Shown here: in pieces, positions 1 to 11,313 of the stretch | Position numbering within the stretch: position 1 is the first letter of the stretch | How the letters are laid out: every line of letters begins with the position of its first letter | Source of the DNA: Hypomyces perniciosus | Lineage: Eukaryota > Ascomycota > Sordariomycetes > Hypocreales > Hypocreaceae | NCBI GenBank assembly: GCA_008477525.1 | Contig: SPDT01000010.1 | Coordinates: 1 to 64,000 of the forward strand | Length of the DNA stretch: 64,000 nucleotides | Reading direction: 5' to 3' | Position numbers and translations under genes: made by a program | Notes under the pieces: model-generated | Seen by the model: the letters and a program-made list of their open reading frames with translations, nothing else | Told to the model about the DNA's origin: nothing | Database searches by the model: none

Positions 1-21
1 AAAAAAAAAAAACAAAAAAAA

Positions 22-200
22 ACCCTAAAACCCTACCCTAAACCCTAACCCACCTAACCCTAACCCTAACCTAACCCTAACCCTAACCCTAACCCTAACC
101 CTAACCCTAACCCTAACCCTAACCCCTAACCCTAACCCTAACCCTAACCCTAACCCTAACCCTAACCCTAACCCTAACCCTAACCCTAGACTAACCCTAG
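22..200. repeat. Telomeric repeat array (CCCTAA)n
   Basis: Near-perfect tandem CCCTAA hexamers, preceded by a 22-nt A-rich stretch that is probably an assembly or library edge. The orientation means the G-rich TTAGGG strand runs toward the left, so the physical chromosome end is at base 1. A few units are degenerate at both ends (CCCTA, CCTAA, CCCTAGACTAA), as expected where telomere meets subtelomere. TTAGGG is the usual telomere repeat of filamentous ascomycetes. Confidence 0.97.
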
Positions 201-3060
201 TTACTATTATTTCTATATTCTTTTTAAATTGATATTATTACTATTATAAATAAAAGCGTTTTAGTCCTTTATAGCTTTCCCTTTTAGGTAGTTTATATAA
301 AGTTTACTATAATTATATTCTATCATTAAATTATTTATTATTTATTATTATAGTTTATAAATTCATATATATTAATATATTCATCTATATATATATAGGA
401 GCTACTTTACCTATTAATTAAATATAATCTTATATATATTTTACTATTTATATTCTATATATAAACCTTTATTTTTAATAATTATATTATTATATATTAT
501 TTAAGCTTTCTAACTATATATTCTATTTTAAAATAATTAATTTAAATAAAATAATAAAAATAAATATTTGCTTTTAACATTTAATATTTAAAGATTTTAA
601 ATTTATATTATATATAGTTTATTTTAAATTATTTTCAATAAAATATTAATTATATATAAATATATAAAAAAAAATTATTTTTAAAATTTAATAAAAATAA
701 TTTAAAGATGTTATTATTTATTTATTTATTATATTATATTTTTCCTTTAAATCGCTTTTATTATATAACTATTATCTTTAATTATATAATCTTGTAATAT
801 TTTATTAAACTTTATTTTAGCTTTGTTTTTATAGTTTAAACTCTTTTTTTTTACTTTCTTATATATATTTCTCAAACTATATATTACCCCCTTTTACTTT
901 ATATTTCAATAAATATTTTTATTAAGTTTATTAAAGTAATATATATAATATTTCTTTATTTCTTTTTATTACTTTTTATTATATATATTTTCTTTATTTC
1001 TTTTTTTTAATCCTTTTACTTTATATACTTTATATATATATAAAGGTAAATAAACTATTAGTTATATAATATCTTTAATATAAAAAGTAATATAATTAAT
1101 ATTATATCTTTATTTTCAATTTTTATATTTATAATATTTTATTTCATTTTATATCTTTTTATTTTATATTTAATTACTTTATATATTTTTAAAAAATATA
1201 TATTATAACCTTTTAGTCATTATATTTATTATATATAAAAGTCCATTATAAATACAACTTTTTAAAATAATTTATATAGTATATTGCTTTATATTTTATA
1301 TAACTTTTATATATTTTTATTTTATTTATATTATAATTATTTCTTTATTATATTAACTGTATTTTAAAATACAATTTATTGCAAAATTAAATTTATAAAC
1401 TTGATATTTATTTTCTTTATAATATACCTCCCTTTACCCTATAGTTTTATCATTTACTTTTTATTATAATAATAAATTAAATACCTTAATTTATTAAAGT
1501 ATATTAAAAAAGTAAACAATATATTCCTTATCTAATATATTTATTATCAATAAATATATCTAGTAATCTAGGTAATAGTAGAAATATAAATTTAATTTAA
1601 AAATATATATAATATATAATCTTATATTTTATATTTATATAATTATCTTTATTATATTTAAGAAATAACTTTTATTTTATAGTTATATTTTATTTTATTC
1701 TTTACCCTATATCTTTATTTATCTTTTATTATAATAATACATTAAATTATTTAATGTATATAATAAAATATTAAAAAGCATATTTTAATAAACTTATTAT
1801 TTACTAATATAACTTTTATTATATAAGTATATTATATTTCTTCCTTTACCTTATACCCTTTAGAATTATATTATATTATTTAGAATATCTATTTCATATT
1901 TATATTAATAAACAGGATTTAATAATAAAATTAAAAGTTTCTTCATTTTTAATATATATTTTCTCTTTTATATATTTTCTTTTACTTTATATTCCTATTC
2001 TTTATTTAATATTATAATAATAAATTACACTATTAAATCTTTATAAACCCTTTATATATTATCTTTTATTTTATATTAATTCTAAAAAGGTTATATAAAA
2101 CTATTCTTTATATAATATATCTTTTATAAAAGTAAAGTAATTTATTTATATTAATAGTAAAGATACTATAAAAAGCCTTTAAATTTATTTATTAAAGTTT
2201 CATGTTACTATTTTTATATTTCCTTTTAATTTATACTTTATATATTATATATTTTATTTTAATTATAAATAAAATAGTTTTATTTATATCTTTATAATCT
2301 TTATATTACTACCTTTTAATTTATATATATTAAATCTTTTATTATATAACCTTTTTATTAATATATTTAAAGTATATTATTTATGAATTATTATAAGTTA
2401 AATTTTATAACTTGAAGTTTATATAAATGTTTTAAATTTAAAATATATATTAATATATACCTTTTATATTAAATAATAAATAATTCTTTATAAATAATAG
2501 ACTTAATATAATAAATTCTTTTAATTTCATATATTATAATAAAAAATAAAAAATATACCTTTTATTTAATTTATTATTTATTTTTTATTAAAAATATATA
2601 TATACTTTTAATATATATAAAGCATTTTTAATTAAGTATATTAATAATATAAATATTTAAAAGATTAAGGCTTTTAAAAATAATAGAAATTATATTTTAG
2701 TTTAATTTTATTGTAATATTAAAATAAAAGGAAAATAAATAACTTAAAACTACTTAAATTAAAATATTTTATATTTTAAATATAAAAAAGTATAATAAAA
2801 ATTATAATAAATTAGTATTTAAATTAATAAATTATAATAAAAGAAGTTATATTTAATATTATATTATATTATAATAATAAATACTATTATAAATATATAT
2901 TATAAAAGTTCTAAAATAAAACAAAATAATAGTAATATAAATTTTAAGTTTTTTAATAATACACTATATAATAAGTTTTAAAATAAAGACAAGGGATAAG
3001 TTATAAATATTATATATTATAACCTATAATTAAAATTAAAACTTAATTAAATATAACCCA
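201..3060. other. Extremely AT-rich subtelomeric block without genes
   Basis: Almost three kilobases consisting nearly only of A and T, with TATATA and TTTATTT runs and very few C or G. No reading frame of useful length, no tRNA-like fold and no clean tandem unit can be seen. Such blocks beside fungal telomeres commonly come from repeats worn down by repeat-induced point mutation. Here the original element can no longer be recognised. Confidence 0.85.
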
Positions 3061-3077
3061 AAACTAATATATAATAA

Positions 3078-3147
3078 GCTAGAAAGAGTGGAATAATAAT
3101 AAAAAGGGAAGGAAAGGGAAGGTTACGCTTTTATATATATTAAATGC
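3078..3147 (+). repeat. Dispersed short repeat, copy 1 (decayed)
   Basis: Shares the core CTAGAAAGAGTGGAATAA and a following ACGCTTTTAT segment with a second copy at 4077-4132. Copy 1 carries extra AT and an internal AAAGGGAAGG duplication. The two copies bracket the 3.2-4.0 kb GTTGTTCGA-rich stretch, so they may be ends of one element. Confidence 0.6.
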
Positions 3148-3204
3148 CCCTTCTAGAAAAGAAAACTAACCCGACCTTAGGTTATTCCCACGCCACCAAT
3201 AAAC

Positions 3205-3853
3205 CTAAATAAGATAACGACTAACGGCCTTATCCAACAGCCGGCTTAGTGGTTCGAAGCCATATTGATTGATATAGCGCTTTGTATAGCCGGCTTGCCA
3301 TTGGGCTAGGCTATCCAAGCGCTGTCGATTATGATGACTTGGTGGCCGGCTTCCAGGAACGCGTTGTTCGAGTCGGCTAGGTTGAACGGAACGGCGTTGT
3401 TCGAATCCGCGTTGTTCAAAGTCGCGTTGTCCAAGTCGGCTAGGTCTAACCAAGCAGCGTTGTTCTATCTGGCTTGGTGGAACGAGTTGAATGGGGCCGC
3501 GTTGTTTGGGTCGGCTAGGTAGGTCGAATTCGCGTTGTTCGAAGCGGCGTTGTTAGAAGCGTTGGATCCGGCTTGAACGGCTGATGGGCTTGAATTCGAT
3601 CGGGTTAGCTAGGCAGCGCGATTTGGAAGATGAAGAAAGTCTTGATTTCGTGACGGGAAGGTCTGGCGGCACAATCTACGGGTTCGGCGCTGTAGATCAT
3701 GCTGATATAGCTGCCAGGCCCGCTGTTGTTCGAGCTGATCGAGCTGATCGAATAGGCCCATTACAAAGTCGATCGAATCGAAGGAAAGAAATAACGCCAA
3801 ACGCGAAGGAAGCAAGGAAACGCGTTATAGAACGCCAAAGAACGAAGGAATAA
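3205..3853. repeat. Imperfect GTTGTTCGA / GTCGGCTAGGT tandem region
   Basis: The stretch repeats short motifs such as GCGTTGTTCGAA and GTCGGCTAGGT about every 15-30 bases between roughly 3340 and 3570, then GAGCTGATC units near 3735. It is open in several frames on both strands, which is a by-product of a short GC-rich repeat that lacks stop codons. The predicted peptides are repetitive and resemble no family. I treat it as non-coding repeat DNA. Confidence 0.55.
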
Positions 3854-4076
3854 AGGAAAAGCCGTTATTAATGGTTAACTAATGCATTATCCGGCAGGTC
3901 TGATTAAACCGGATTAAAGCTGCCGTTCAGGCCTAATGAAAGGGACGGCTTAGTCGATTGTAGATAGGTCTGGTTGCAGCTTGGTTGGTGTTGGTTGGTT
4001 GCGTTTGGCTGTATCTGGCAGCGGAAGCTGGTTACATGATCGGAATAATGAAATTGCTACTATATAATACACAATA

Positions 4077-4132
4077 GGCTAGAAAGAGTGGAATAATGAT
4101 AAAAGGGGAAGGATACGCTTTTATGCGTATTA
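4077..4132 (+). repeat. Dispersed short repeat, copy 2
   Basis: Second copy of the motif at 3078-3147, here with the GC-richer form (GATAAAAGGGGAAGGATACG). It lies just downstream of the stop codon of the minus-strand gene at 4159-4824. Differences from copy 1 are mostly toward A/T in copy 1, the copy closer to the telomere. Confidence 0.6.
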
Positions 4133-4158
4133 AAAACCTACCCTAACTTTACCTTTCA

Positions 4159-4824
4159 CTAGGCTATACATAAAGGGCGTAGTTGCTCAATAACCCTCTC
4201 TAAATCCCGCCAAACCTTGACTTCCTCCCCAATCTCAAGTTCATTATGAAGACTCTGCATAAAGAATCGGGTTCTAGTTAAAGCAAGGTCAGTCAATACA
4301 GCGTTTCCTGGGTCCTTGTTAGCGGCGACATAATCCCTGGCGATACCATTAAGGTATCTTCGGATAGGCTCATGGTATCCCTCTTGTAATACTCTCCCAA
4401 GATCCTCTTCCCACCTATTCAACTCCCTGTCAGTCACTGTTCCTGGGCTATTGCGCAGCTTCGCCAGGAATTCTCTTGGGAACTCGGGGCATATTATATC
4501 AGCACCTATGCACCATAGAGCTTCCTGGAGATATGTAGGGATATTGACCTGGATTAAGGCGGCGTTTCGGTCTTGCTGAATAGATAGTAAAGATATCTGA
4601 AGGGTATTGTGCGATGCCATCCATTTTCTAAGGAGTATAGTAGCCCTATTATATACTGTTGTATACTGGGTAATACTCTTGCCCTGTAGCATACTAATGG
4701 CCGTAAATATAGACAATGCATCAAGCGGTGCATAGTATTCCCGCTGAGTAAATCGGGTTACTGTTTGGTAAATAGCTTGTTGGGCCATCTTGATAGTGAA
4801 TGGAATAGGCGGTATTGACTTCAA
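4159..4824 (-). CDS. Hypothetical protein, 221 aa
   Basis: A single open frame with ordinary amino acid composition and no low complexity, which makes a real or recently real gene likely. The protein is predicted mostly helical, with charged stretches near its end such as EIGEEVKVWRDLERVIEQL. No signal peptide, membrane segment or zinc motif is visible. The first ATG is used; a second Met at residue 13 (MAQQAIYQTV) is an alternative start. It sits between the short repeats at 3.1-4.1 kb and the minisatellite at 5.2 kb and points toward the telomere, like the two large genes at 8-15 kb, so it may belong to the same element. I do not recognise the family. Confidence 0.45.
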   Translation of the reverse strand: MKSIPPIPFTIKMAQQAIYQTVTRFTQREYYAPLDALSIFTAISMLQGKSITQYTTVYNRATILLRKWMASHNTLQISLLSIQQDRNAALIQVNIPTYLQEALWCIGADIICPEFPREFLAKLRNSPGTVTDRELNRWEEDLGRVLQEGYHEPIRRYLNGIARDYVAANKDPGNAVLTDLALTRTRFFMQSLHNELEIGEEVKVWRDLERVIEQLRPLCIA

Positions 4825-5153
4825 TATTGGAATATACTGTTGCCAGTTACTGTAGTAAATAAGAGAGTAATTGAGTTTGTTGCTAGTTGCCGTTAAGTAA
4901 GGAAGTAGCAGAGATAATATATAAAATAATACAGTAATATAAGGTATATTTACCTTGAACGCTTATTATGTCTACTTTACTTTCAAATATATAAATAGTA
5001 TTAGCTTATAATTGTTCTATAACTGTTTAAATACATTATAGTTGTTTAATAACAGCTTAGATTTACTACTATTATTAAAGGTACCTGTATCTATATCCTT
5101 TCCCTTTACTAAAGACTTTATAGACTTTATTTATTAATTTCACCTTTATCTAG
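4825..5153. other. AT-rich intergenic stretch
   Basis: Upstream side of the 221-aa gene. It is AT-rich with several TATA-like strings and holds no further feature I can support. Confidence 0.5.
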
Positions 5154-5600
5154 GTTCTTTCTTCTGCCACAGACTTACACACTATATCCATCAATATGCC
5201 GTTGTTCAGATCTCTTTCTTCTGCCACAGACTTGTACACCGCATCTATCCACTATGCCGTTGTTCAACTCCCTTTCTTCTGCCACAGACTTGCACACATC
5301 ACTGCCATAAAGGGCGCCATCGTTCAACTCCCTTTCTTCTGCTACAGACTTGCACACATCATTGCCACAAAGGGCGCCATCGTTCAAATCCCTTTCTTCT
5401 GCCACAGACTTGCACACCGCATTCGTCCACTACACCGTTGTTCAGATCACTTTCTTTTGCCACAGACTTGCACACATCACTACCACAAAGGGCGCCATCG
5501 TTCAACTCCCTTTCTTCTGCCATAGATTTACACACCATATCCATTAATTGCGCTGTTATTTAACTCCCTTTCTTCTGCCACGGACTTGCATACAATTAAC
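5154..5600. repeat. Minisatellite, unit about 58-60 bp, seven to eight copies
   Basis: Each unit contains CTTTCTTCTGCCACAGACTT followed by a variable CACAC-rich half. Counted units are 58, 58 and 60 bp, and variants alternate between a CCGTTGTTCA and a CGCCATCGTTCA junction. Copies differ at only a few positions (for example GCCACAGAC, GCTACAGAC, GCCATAGAT). The array is open in more than one frame on both strands only because the unit lacks stops. It lies about 770 bp before the Ulp1-like gene. Confidence 0.85.
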
Positions 5601-6368
5601 CTGTCAATTCCCTGTAAGCCGGCTCGGACCAGATGAAGGGTGGTGAATCGGCGCCAGTTCCTCTCTGCTCTGTTCGCTGGCTTGTAAATCAAGGGTTACA
5701 CCAGACGAATGGTGGTGAATCAGGGCCACTTCCTTCTCCTACTTAAATTCTCCATCTCTCTCTGCTTCCCTCTTCTCTTTTCTTCCCCTCTCTTCACTTT
5801 ACCTACAAAACCCTCTTCCCTCCCTTTACTACTTCGTTTTCTTTGCATCTCTTTCTATCCATCTCACCTCGCCAGTATTCGCTGCGTCTAGACACCTTTA
5901 TTCATCGACTCTTCCGCCTTGAAAAGTTCCCCTTGTATGCTGTCTTTATTGTCTGCTCTCTGCTGCGTGGCATTGCCAATCATTGATAACCAAACACACC
6001 AGGCTATCAATACACTAGGTCTTCTCTCTTCTCACTTTCCTGTTTAACTACCCTGCCACCCTGTATACTAACTCTTGCTGACAGTATTTGCGTTTTACGT
6101 TTTCGGCAACGCTGCCTCAACTGCCAACACCCACTCAAATCCCTAGCCGCGCTCAACTATACTTGAGATTCTATTGTGAGTTTTCCCTTCTCCCTACCGT
6201 TCCAGGTTATTGCGAGTATCTTCCCCTTGTCTCTATCTCCCTTTACCTATTATCTCTTGTCTGTTCTCTTTTATACTAACGCCACTTTACCAGCCCTAGT
6301 ATACTTAGCTCCTGCTCCTTCTCCTATTGTCGTTGTCTATCCATCCACTCCCACTGCCTGCCGCTATT
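5601..6368 (+). promoter_or_regulatory. Pyrimidine-rich 5' flank of the protease gene
   Basis: From about 5720 to 6350 the plus strand is strongly C/T-rich (CTCTCTCTGCTTCCC, CTTCTCCTATT), typical of fungal promoters and leaders. A short direct repeat, GGTGGTGAATC, occurs at about 5642 and 5711. No clear TATA box stands out. The block ends at the ATG of the Ulp1-like gene. Confidence 0.4.
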
Positions 6369-7901
6369 ATGTCCGACCACAGGGCCCCCGGGGCACCCCG
6401 CCCAGTCCTCCGGATGCACGTCAAGGGACCCCTGGAAAAGCAGCCCCTCGAGACGATGCTGGATATACCTCCTGACTTGCGGGCCGCCTATATACAGCAG
6501 CCGCCCGTCCTCAACGTGCGCCAGCAGTGGCCCAGCGGCTGCGGCATTACCAATGAAACCGAACTCGCCCTGACCCCAGACAACTTCTGCCAGCAGTTCC
6601 CCGGCCTCCCCAAGACGGGTCGGTTTGCTACCACTCCAGTAGTGGATGGGCGCTCGTGGCAGCAGCATATCTGGGAAGTCCGGCAGGCACTGCTCCTGTT
6701 CCAGTATGGCCGCTTCGCCAACAACTTCTCCCTCCAGGCCATGATGGCCATCGTGGGCCAGGGCATTGAGCGATCTGTCTTCATGATGGAGACGTTTATT
6801 GAGTTTCCTGACGATACCCTGGGCCGCTTCTGGGCGAACGGGGGAGACCCATCTGTCATGGACAGGCGCCTTGCCCCCAACGCCGAACTCGTCAACGCCA
6901 ACCTCCCAAGCGCCGCGGCCACCAAGAACATCCGCCGCGCCATCCACGGCAAGCGGCTTATCGCCACGTTCTTCAACTTCCATGCCGACAACCACTGGGT
7001 TTCCGCTGTATACGACCGCGGACCCCATATACTGTACGTGTTCGATACGCTGGACTCGGGGCGCGGTGGCAGGGCGAAGAGTATTGGCCTGGCTTGGCGG
7101 TCATTCCTTCTTAACCTCGGCTACCCATACGACTTCGAGGTCATCTGCCCACCATTGCCGGAACAGCCTAATGGCTGGTCATGTGGCTACCTTGGACTCG
7201 TCTTAATCCACCAGGCTGTCCGGGGCCTCATCGGCGACACATACAGCAGCCTCGAGCGCCGCGGCGTCCCAGTGACGTGGATCCCGCACGACGGGCGCCA
7301 GCAGAGCAGCGGCCCTAGCCTAGGAGGCGCACAGCTCCTGTTGCCGGACTGGACCTTTGGCTCGCCCAGCGGCAGTATTGCCTTTCAGCGAGCAGGGGTT
7401 TTCCTCAGGGCCATGCTCTGCAACGAACTGGGTATACAGACGTCTGACATCATACATCAACGGCTCCCGCGATGGTCCTCCACTCCCCAGCTGTCCTTCG
7501 CCTTCGTCAATGGCTTCCCGGGCGAACCGATCCGGCTCTCTATCCCGGGCTCGGACGAGTGGGGCAGCGGGCCGTGCCGTGTCCTCGCACCCATGTACGC
7601 TGGCGGCAACGACACCTATATACTTGGCCTAGGCTCTCGGCACTCCTCGACCCCGCCCCAGGATTGGCCGCCTTTCACGCCCGAGCACCGACGACTATGG
7701 CAGCAGAATACAGGGCAACGCGTGTGGGATGACATGGCTCGCCCCCGGATCCGTTGCTGGAATACAGCCAGCCCTCACTTTAACGCCGCCGACCAAGGCG
7801 TACTAAACAGAGGCGGGCCTGTTACTGTCATCTCCCTGGGCAGTTCGACGGGTAGGCCGGACGCCATCACTATCTCGTCCTCGGATAGCAGCCCGCGTTA
7901 A
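6369..7901 (+). CDS. Ulp1/adenain-like (C48) cysteine protease, element-associated
   Basis: An intact single-exon protein of about 510 aa. The frame also opens 14 codons upstream, but MSDHRAPGAP is the first ATG. The catalytic core of the C48 clan is readable: His209 in NHWVSAV, Asp226 in FDTLDSG, Gln266 and Cys272 in QPNGWSCGY, with the usual Gln-x5-Cys spacing. C48 enzymes cut SUMO-type or polyprotein substrates after glycine pairs. Copies that are not cellular SUMO proteases are carried by several eukaryotic DNA transposons (Zisupton/KDZ, some MULEs and CACTA). The N-terminal 200 and C-terminal 230 residues are unrecognised; the C-terminus ends in a serine-rich tail resembling a SUMO-interacting motif (VTVISLGSS). 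Codon use is GC-rich, unlike the AT-rich DNA beside it. The neighbours at 8-15 kb are convergent. Confidence 0.8.
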   Translation: MSDHRAPGAPRPVLRMHVKGPLEKQPLETMLDIPPDLRAAYIQQPPVLNVRQQWPSGCGITNETELALTPDNFCQQFPGLPKTGRFATTPVVDGRSWQQHIWEVRQALLLFQYGRFANNFSLQAMMAIVGQGIERSVFMMETFIEFPDDTLGRFWANGGDPSVMDRRLAPNAELVNANLPSAAATKNIRRAIHGKRLIATFFNFHADNHWVSAVYDRGPHILYVFDTLDSGRGGRAKSIGLAWRSFLLNLGYPYDFEVICPPLPEQPNGWSCGYLGLVLIHQAVRGLIGDTYSSLERRGVPVTWIPHDGRQQSSGPSLGGAQLLLPDWTFGSPSGSIAFQRAGVFLRAMLCNELGIQTSDIIHQRLPRWSSTPQLSFAFVNGFPGEPIRLSIPGSDEWGSGPCRVLAPMYAGGNDTYILGLGSRHSSTPPQDWPPFTPEHRRLWQQNTGQRVWDDMARPRIRCWNTASPHFNAADQGVLNRGGPVTVISLGSSTGRPDAITISSSDSSPR

Positions 7902-7994
7902 TGGGAGGTAGAAAGGGGAAAAGGGGGAGAAAGGGGGGAACCTAGATGCAAGTTTGCCTACACTAGTGGAATTGTAGCTCTAATAAACCTTCCC

Positions 7995-10900
7995 CTACTT
8001 CTGCTTGATAATTGACGAGCATCGATCTACCCATACCTTATTGTTACTGTTAAACACTACTGAGATAAAGCGCTCTGCGTCTTTTCGTAAACCCATTAAC
8101 TCCCTCTGTAATGCGTATAGCTCCTCGGCTGACTGTAGACGCGAGTCGCTATTTCGAGGGCTGTCTCGGTTGCCCTGTACCTGTATCCATCGCAGCTCGC
8201 GTAGCATACGGTTATTGCAGCCTTTATGTTCTATGCCCCATATACACTGTTAGCATCGGCTATTTAGACCCTGACCTGGCAGAACTAACCTATCTTTTTG
8301 GTCATCTCACTGACTCGGAGGATGCCCCGCTTGTCCTTATCCCAAGGGAACTACTCCGGCCGCAGGAACCATAGCATTCGTGTAACCATAGTCGCCGCCA
8401 ACATGGCCGAGTCCTTCTTCTTCGGTGCTACACTAAACTCCCTCTCGTTCACCTTTACCTGGGGCGTTGCCGATGACGCCGCTACAGTCAGTGCCAGCAT
8501 AAACATAACGTCGCATCGATAATCGCCCAGGCACAGCGTTAGGCAGTTGCGGGCAGTCTGGTAGTGGTTTAGTATGGCCTGGTTACCCTTTGCGAACGTC
8601 TTGTCGAGCTTGACAAACCCTTCGAGGATTAAGCGTGGTATTGTAGTAAAGGGAACGTCGCATCCAAAGTCAATCACCGGTCTCCGTGCTTTCTTTGGCC
8701 GCTGCTCCTCCAGTGCCATTCGCTGCTCTGCCTCTATGGCCGCCCGCTTCAGACTACCCGGCCGGGCAGTAAGGAACTGGTTTTCCTTTATAGCGCCGGC
8801 TAGCCGGATGATGCGCCGAGTTGTGAGTCTGCCGCGGTGGGAGCCCGGCGCCCACTCAATGCCGGTCAGGGCCATTGCTGTCGCCAGGCCGTTGATCCAA
8901 TCGTGGCTGGAAACGTCCTCTTCGCTTGTGTGCTGGATTGCCCCGCGCAGGATAAGAAACCATATGCCGTGCGTGGAAGAGATCGGCCGGCCCGCGGAGA
9001 GCTCGCTGGATATACACGCTTGGTATATCTCTTTAGCAAAGTCCTGTCGAGCCTTGTTCAATGCAGCCATGGGCGGGGGCCCTTCAGATGCCAACCTTTC
9101 GAAGAGCACCCAGAATTGCCTATGCACATTTTACGTTAGCGATTAAATGCCCCAAGGCCACTTTTCGAAGGGACTAACCGGTCACTGAACGGCTCATCGC
9201 TCGATTCCCAAGCAGCCAAGGCTGTATTGACCCTCTGCGATTGCCTGGCATGCTCGGTCGGTTCTCTGCCACTGCGAATGCCGCGGCCAAGATGTCTCCG
9301 CAGCTGAAACGTTATAAAGGATACCATCTGTGGAATCCACATGTCGCGAAACACCTCCTCGAGGAAGCGGACAGCGGCCCTGATATCCCGGATGACCTTG
9401 CCTCCGAGCTGGCCAAACCAGACCTGGCTATGCCGGTTAGCCGCCACAACAGGGCCGTAATGGTATGCCAAGGCGGCCACATGTAGCAGGATGGGCCGGT
9501 TATTGTTGGCTGTACAGGGCCACCGCGCGACGTTAATGGTGCCGATGGAATCGCGAAAGTCGAGCATATCCGGCGACACATACGGCCAGGCCCCTTTGCG
9601 TAGACTCTCAGTCGTGATAAGGGGGCCGAGGACTGTGTTTGGGAGCACCCTGGGGTCGCCTGTAAAGCAGAAGTTACCGAGACGATCCAGAACGGCGATG
9701 GCTTCTGAGAGTGCCAGGTCGAGACCCTCGTCGCCCTTGGCCTGGAACCGGCGGTCCATCTCGCCTAATGCCAGCTCGAACATCTTGGCGTAGGAGCAGA
9801 GGACGTTAGGGAATATGGACGGCCTGAAACTCCGCAATACAGGTACATATAACTGAGTCTCCCTCAGGAAGAACCGCATGAGTTGGAAGATGGGCTGGAG
9901 TACGCTGAAAAAGTTCCTCCGTTGCCTGGTAAGCCCTGAGACTCTGACGGTGACAACCTGCTCCATGCGGAAGGCCATCTGCTCCTGTGCGATTGCGGCC
10001 TCAAGGCGCTGTCTCTCACGCGCGAACGGGGTTGACGATTCTGGCTGATCAGGTGTCTGCTCGCCCCGAAGGATACGGAACAGCTGCTCTTGTTTGGCTC
10101 GGATATACGCAGGATTTCGGTTTGCCTCTGATGGCGGCAGTGTAAGCGCTGCCGTTTCTGTGCCTCTTGTGGGTAGGAGGTATTCCGCACGGCTCCGAAT
10201 AAGTCGCTTGATGTTCGAGTAGCCCTGGAAGAAGCCAAAGGAAAGCACATCCACGCCATCGTTTTGGTAACTCATATTGTCTCGCATGATGGTGCAAAGG
10301 TTACTGAGAAACTCTGGCGGGCCGCTGGAAGAGAAGTTGCCGTATCGCGTGTGGAAGGCGAGGGGATAAAAGGTAAAGTCATGCGGACTGCGATATAGCG
10401 CAGCAACTTTGGACCGATCTGCCAGCATGCAGAGTGCTTCCCCATCCTGATTGATACTCAGACGCCGGCCCTGGGACGCTCCTTCAACACAGTTTATATC
10501 AGCAGCGAGAGCATATGACACCCGGTTGATGTGATCCAGGTTGTACTTCTTCTCGAGCTCGACGCGCAGTTGCTCAAGTCCGTCACTGTATAGTGATGCC
10601 TGATGAGCAGTATTTTCGCCGTCCGCCTCTGCCTGCGCCTCTTCCTGTGCCTCGTTATTCGATGCATCGTCATTGCGACTGTTGCCACTTTCCCGGGGCA
10701 AGTCGCCACGCTCTCTGGGGCTACCGCTACCGTTACCGCTGTCGCTGTCGCTGTCGCTACTTTCACTGTCACTATTGTCTTCGTTATCGGCTCGGAGGCG
10801 CGTCTCTCTTGGAAGATTCTCTAGAGGTTGGTTCACTTCAATCTGGATGTTAGCTCCGTGATCGTATGCGTGCCCCTGGGCAAAGCTAGGCCATTGCTCC

Positions 10901-11172
10901 ATAAACAATGCCTGGAAGATGGACCATTTCTCATACGATATGTTCTGTGACCGGCGATCGCCGAGTTTCCATGACGGCTCAACCCCTTCCCCGAGGAGCT
11001 CCCCATCCAAAAAGATCTGCTTTATATGCATAGACAGCGCCTCGGCGTGGTGGCGCTGCATGGCACTGCTCTGCATGGACGCCGTCTGCTGGGCCCGGCG
11101 CCTCGCTCGCGACTGTGGCAGGTCGAGGATCTCGGTCTGGACCGGGTGCATGACGACGAACCAGGAATTCAA
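7995..11172 (-). CDS. Large unknown protein 1 (three exons, nonsense codon near the end)
   Basis: I infer exons 11172-9179, 9119-8290 and 8230-7995. Intron 1 (9120-9178, 59 nt) has a GTTAGT donor, a GCTAAC branch site and an ATAG acceptor. Intron 2 (8231-8289, 59 nt) has the same type of signals. The first exon encodes a 660-residue region with an acidic, Ser/Asp-rich segment at about residues 133-190. The second exon carries a module (VIDFGCDVPFTTIP ... MLWFLRPE) that is clearly homologous to the end of the gene at 11314-14632. A TAG at 8353-8351 interrupts the frame exactly where the paralogue has Trp (PEWFPW), consistent with TGG to TAG. After it the frame resumes (FPWDKDKRG) through intron 2 to the final exon. 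It is therefore either a recent pseudogene or a protein shortened by about 100 residues. No known domain is recognised; it could be a transposase or another element-encoded protein. Confidence 0.6.
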
Positions 11173-11313
11173 AGATAGGGTCTACCAAGTGACTGTATTG
11201 ATCCCTGATCTTCCTTAAGCCTTTCTAGCTTACTGCTGTATTGATTTCCCCCTAAAGCTCACGAGACCTTTCCCGTGACTCGATTCGACTTCAGGTCCCT
11301 GACAAGCTCGGTA

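Noticed and set aside
3205..3853. Arg-rich small proteins on both strands
   Set aside because: Produced by short GC-rich tandem motifs; no domain or gene structure.
5175..5544. Cys-rich repeat proteins encoded on both strands
   Set aside because: The minisatellite is open in several frames because its unit lacks stops; not a gene.
5154..5600. CRISPR-like look of repeats and spacers
   Set aside because: The 'spacers' are themselves repeats, the organism is a fungus, and no cas gene is present.
6324..7028. Long minus-strand frame opposite the protease gene
   Set aside because: Shadow of the GC-rich codons of the real gene; no independent signal.
10593..10861. Tyr/Arg/Leu-rich frames opposite large gene 1
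   Set aside because: Antisense of the Ser/Asp-rich acidic segment; low-complexity shadow.
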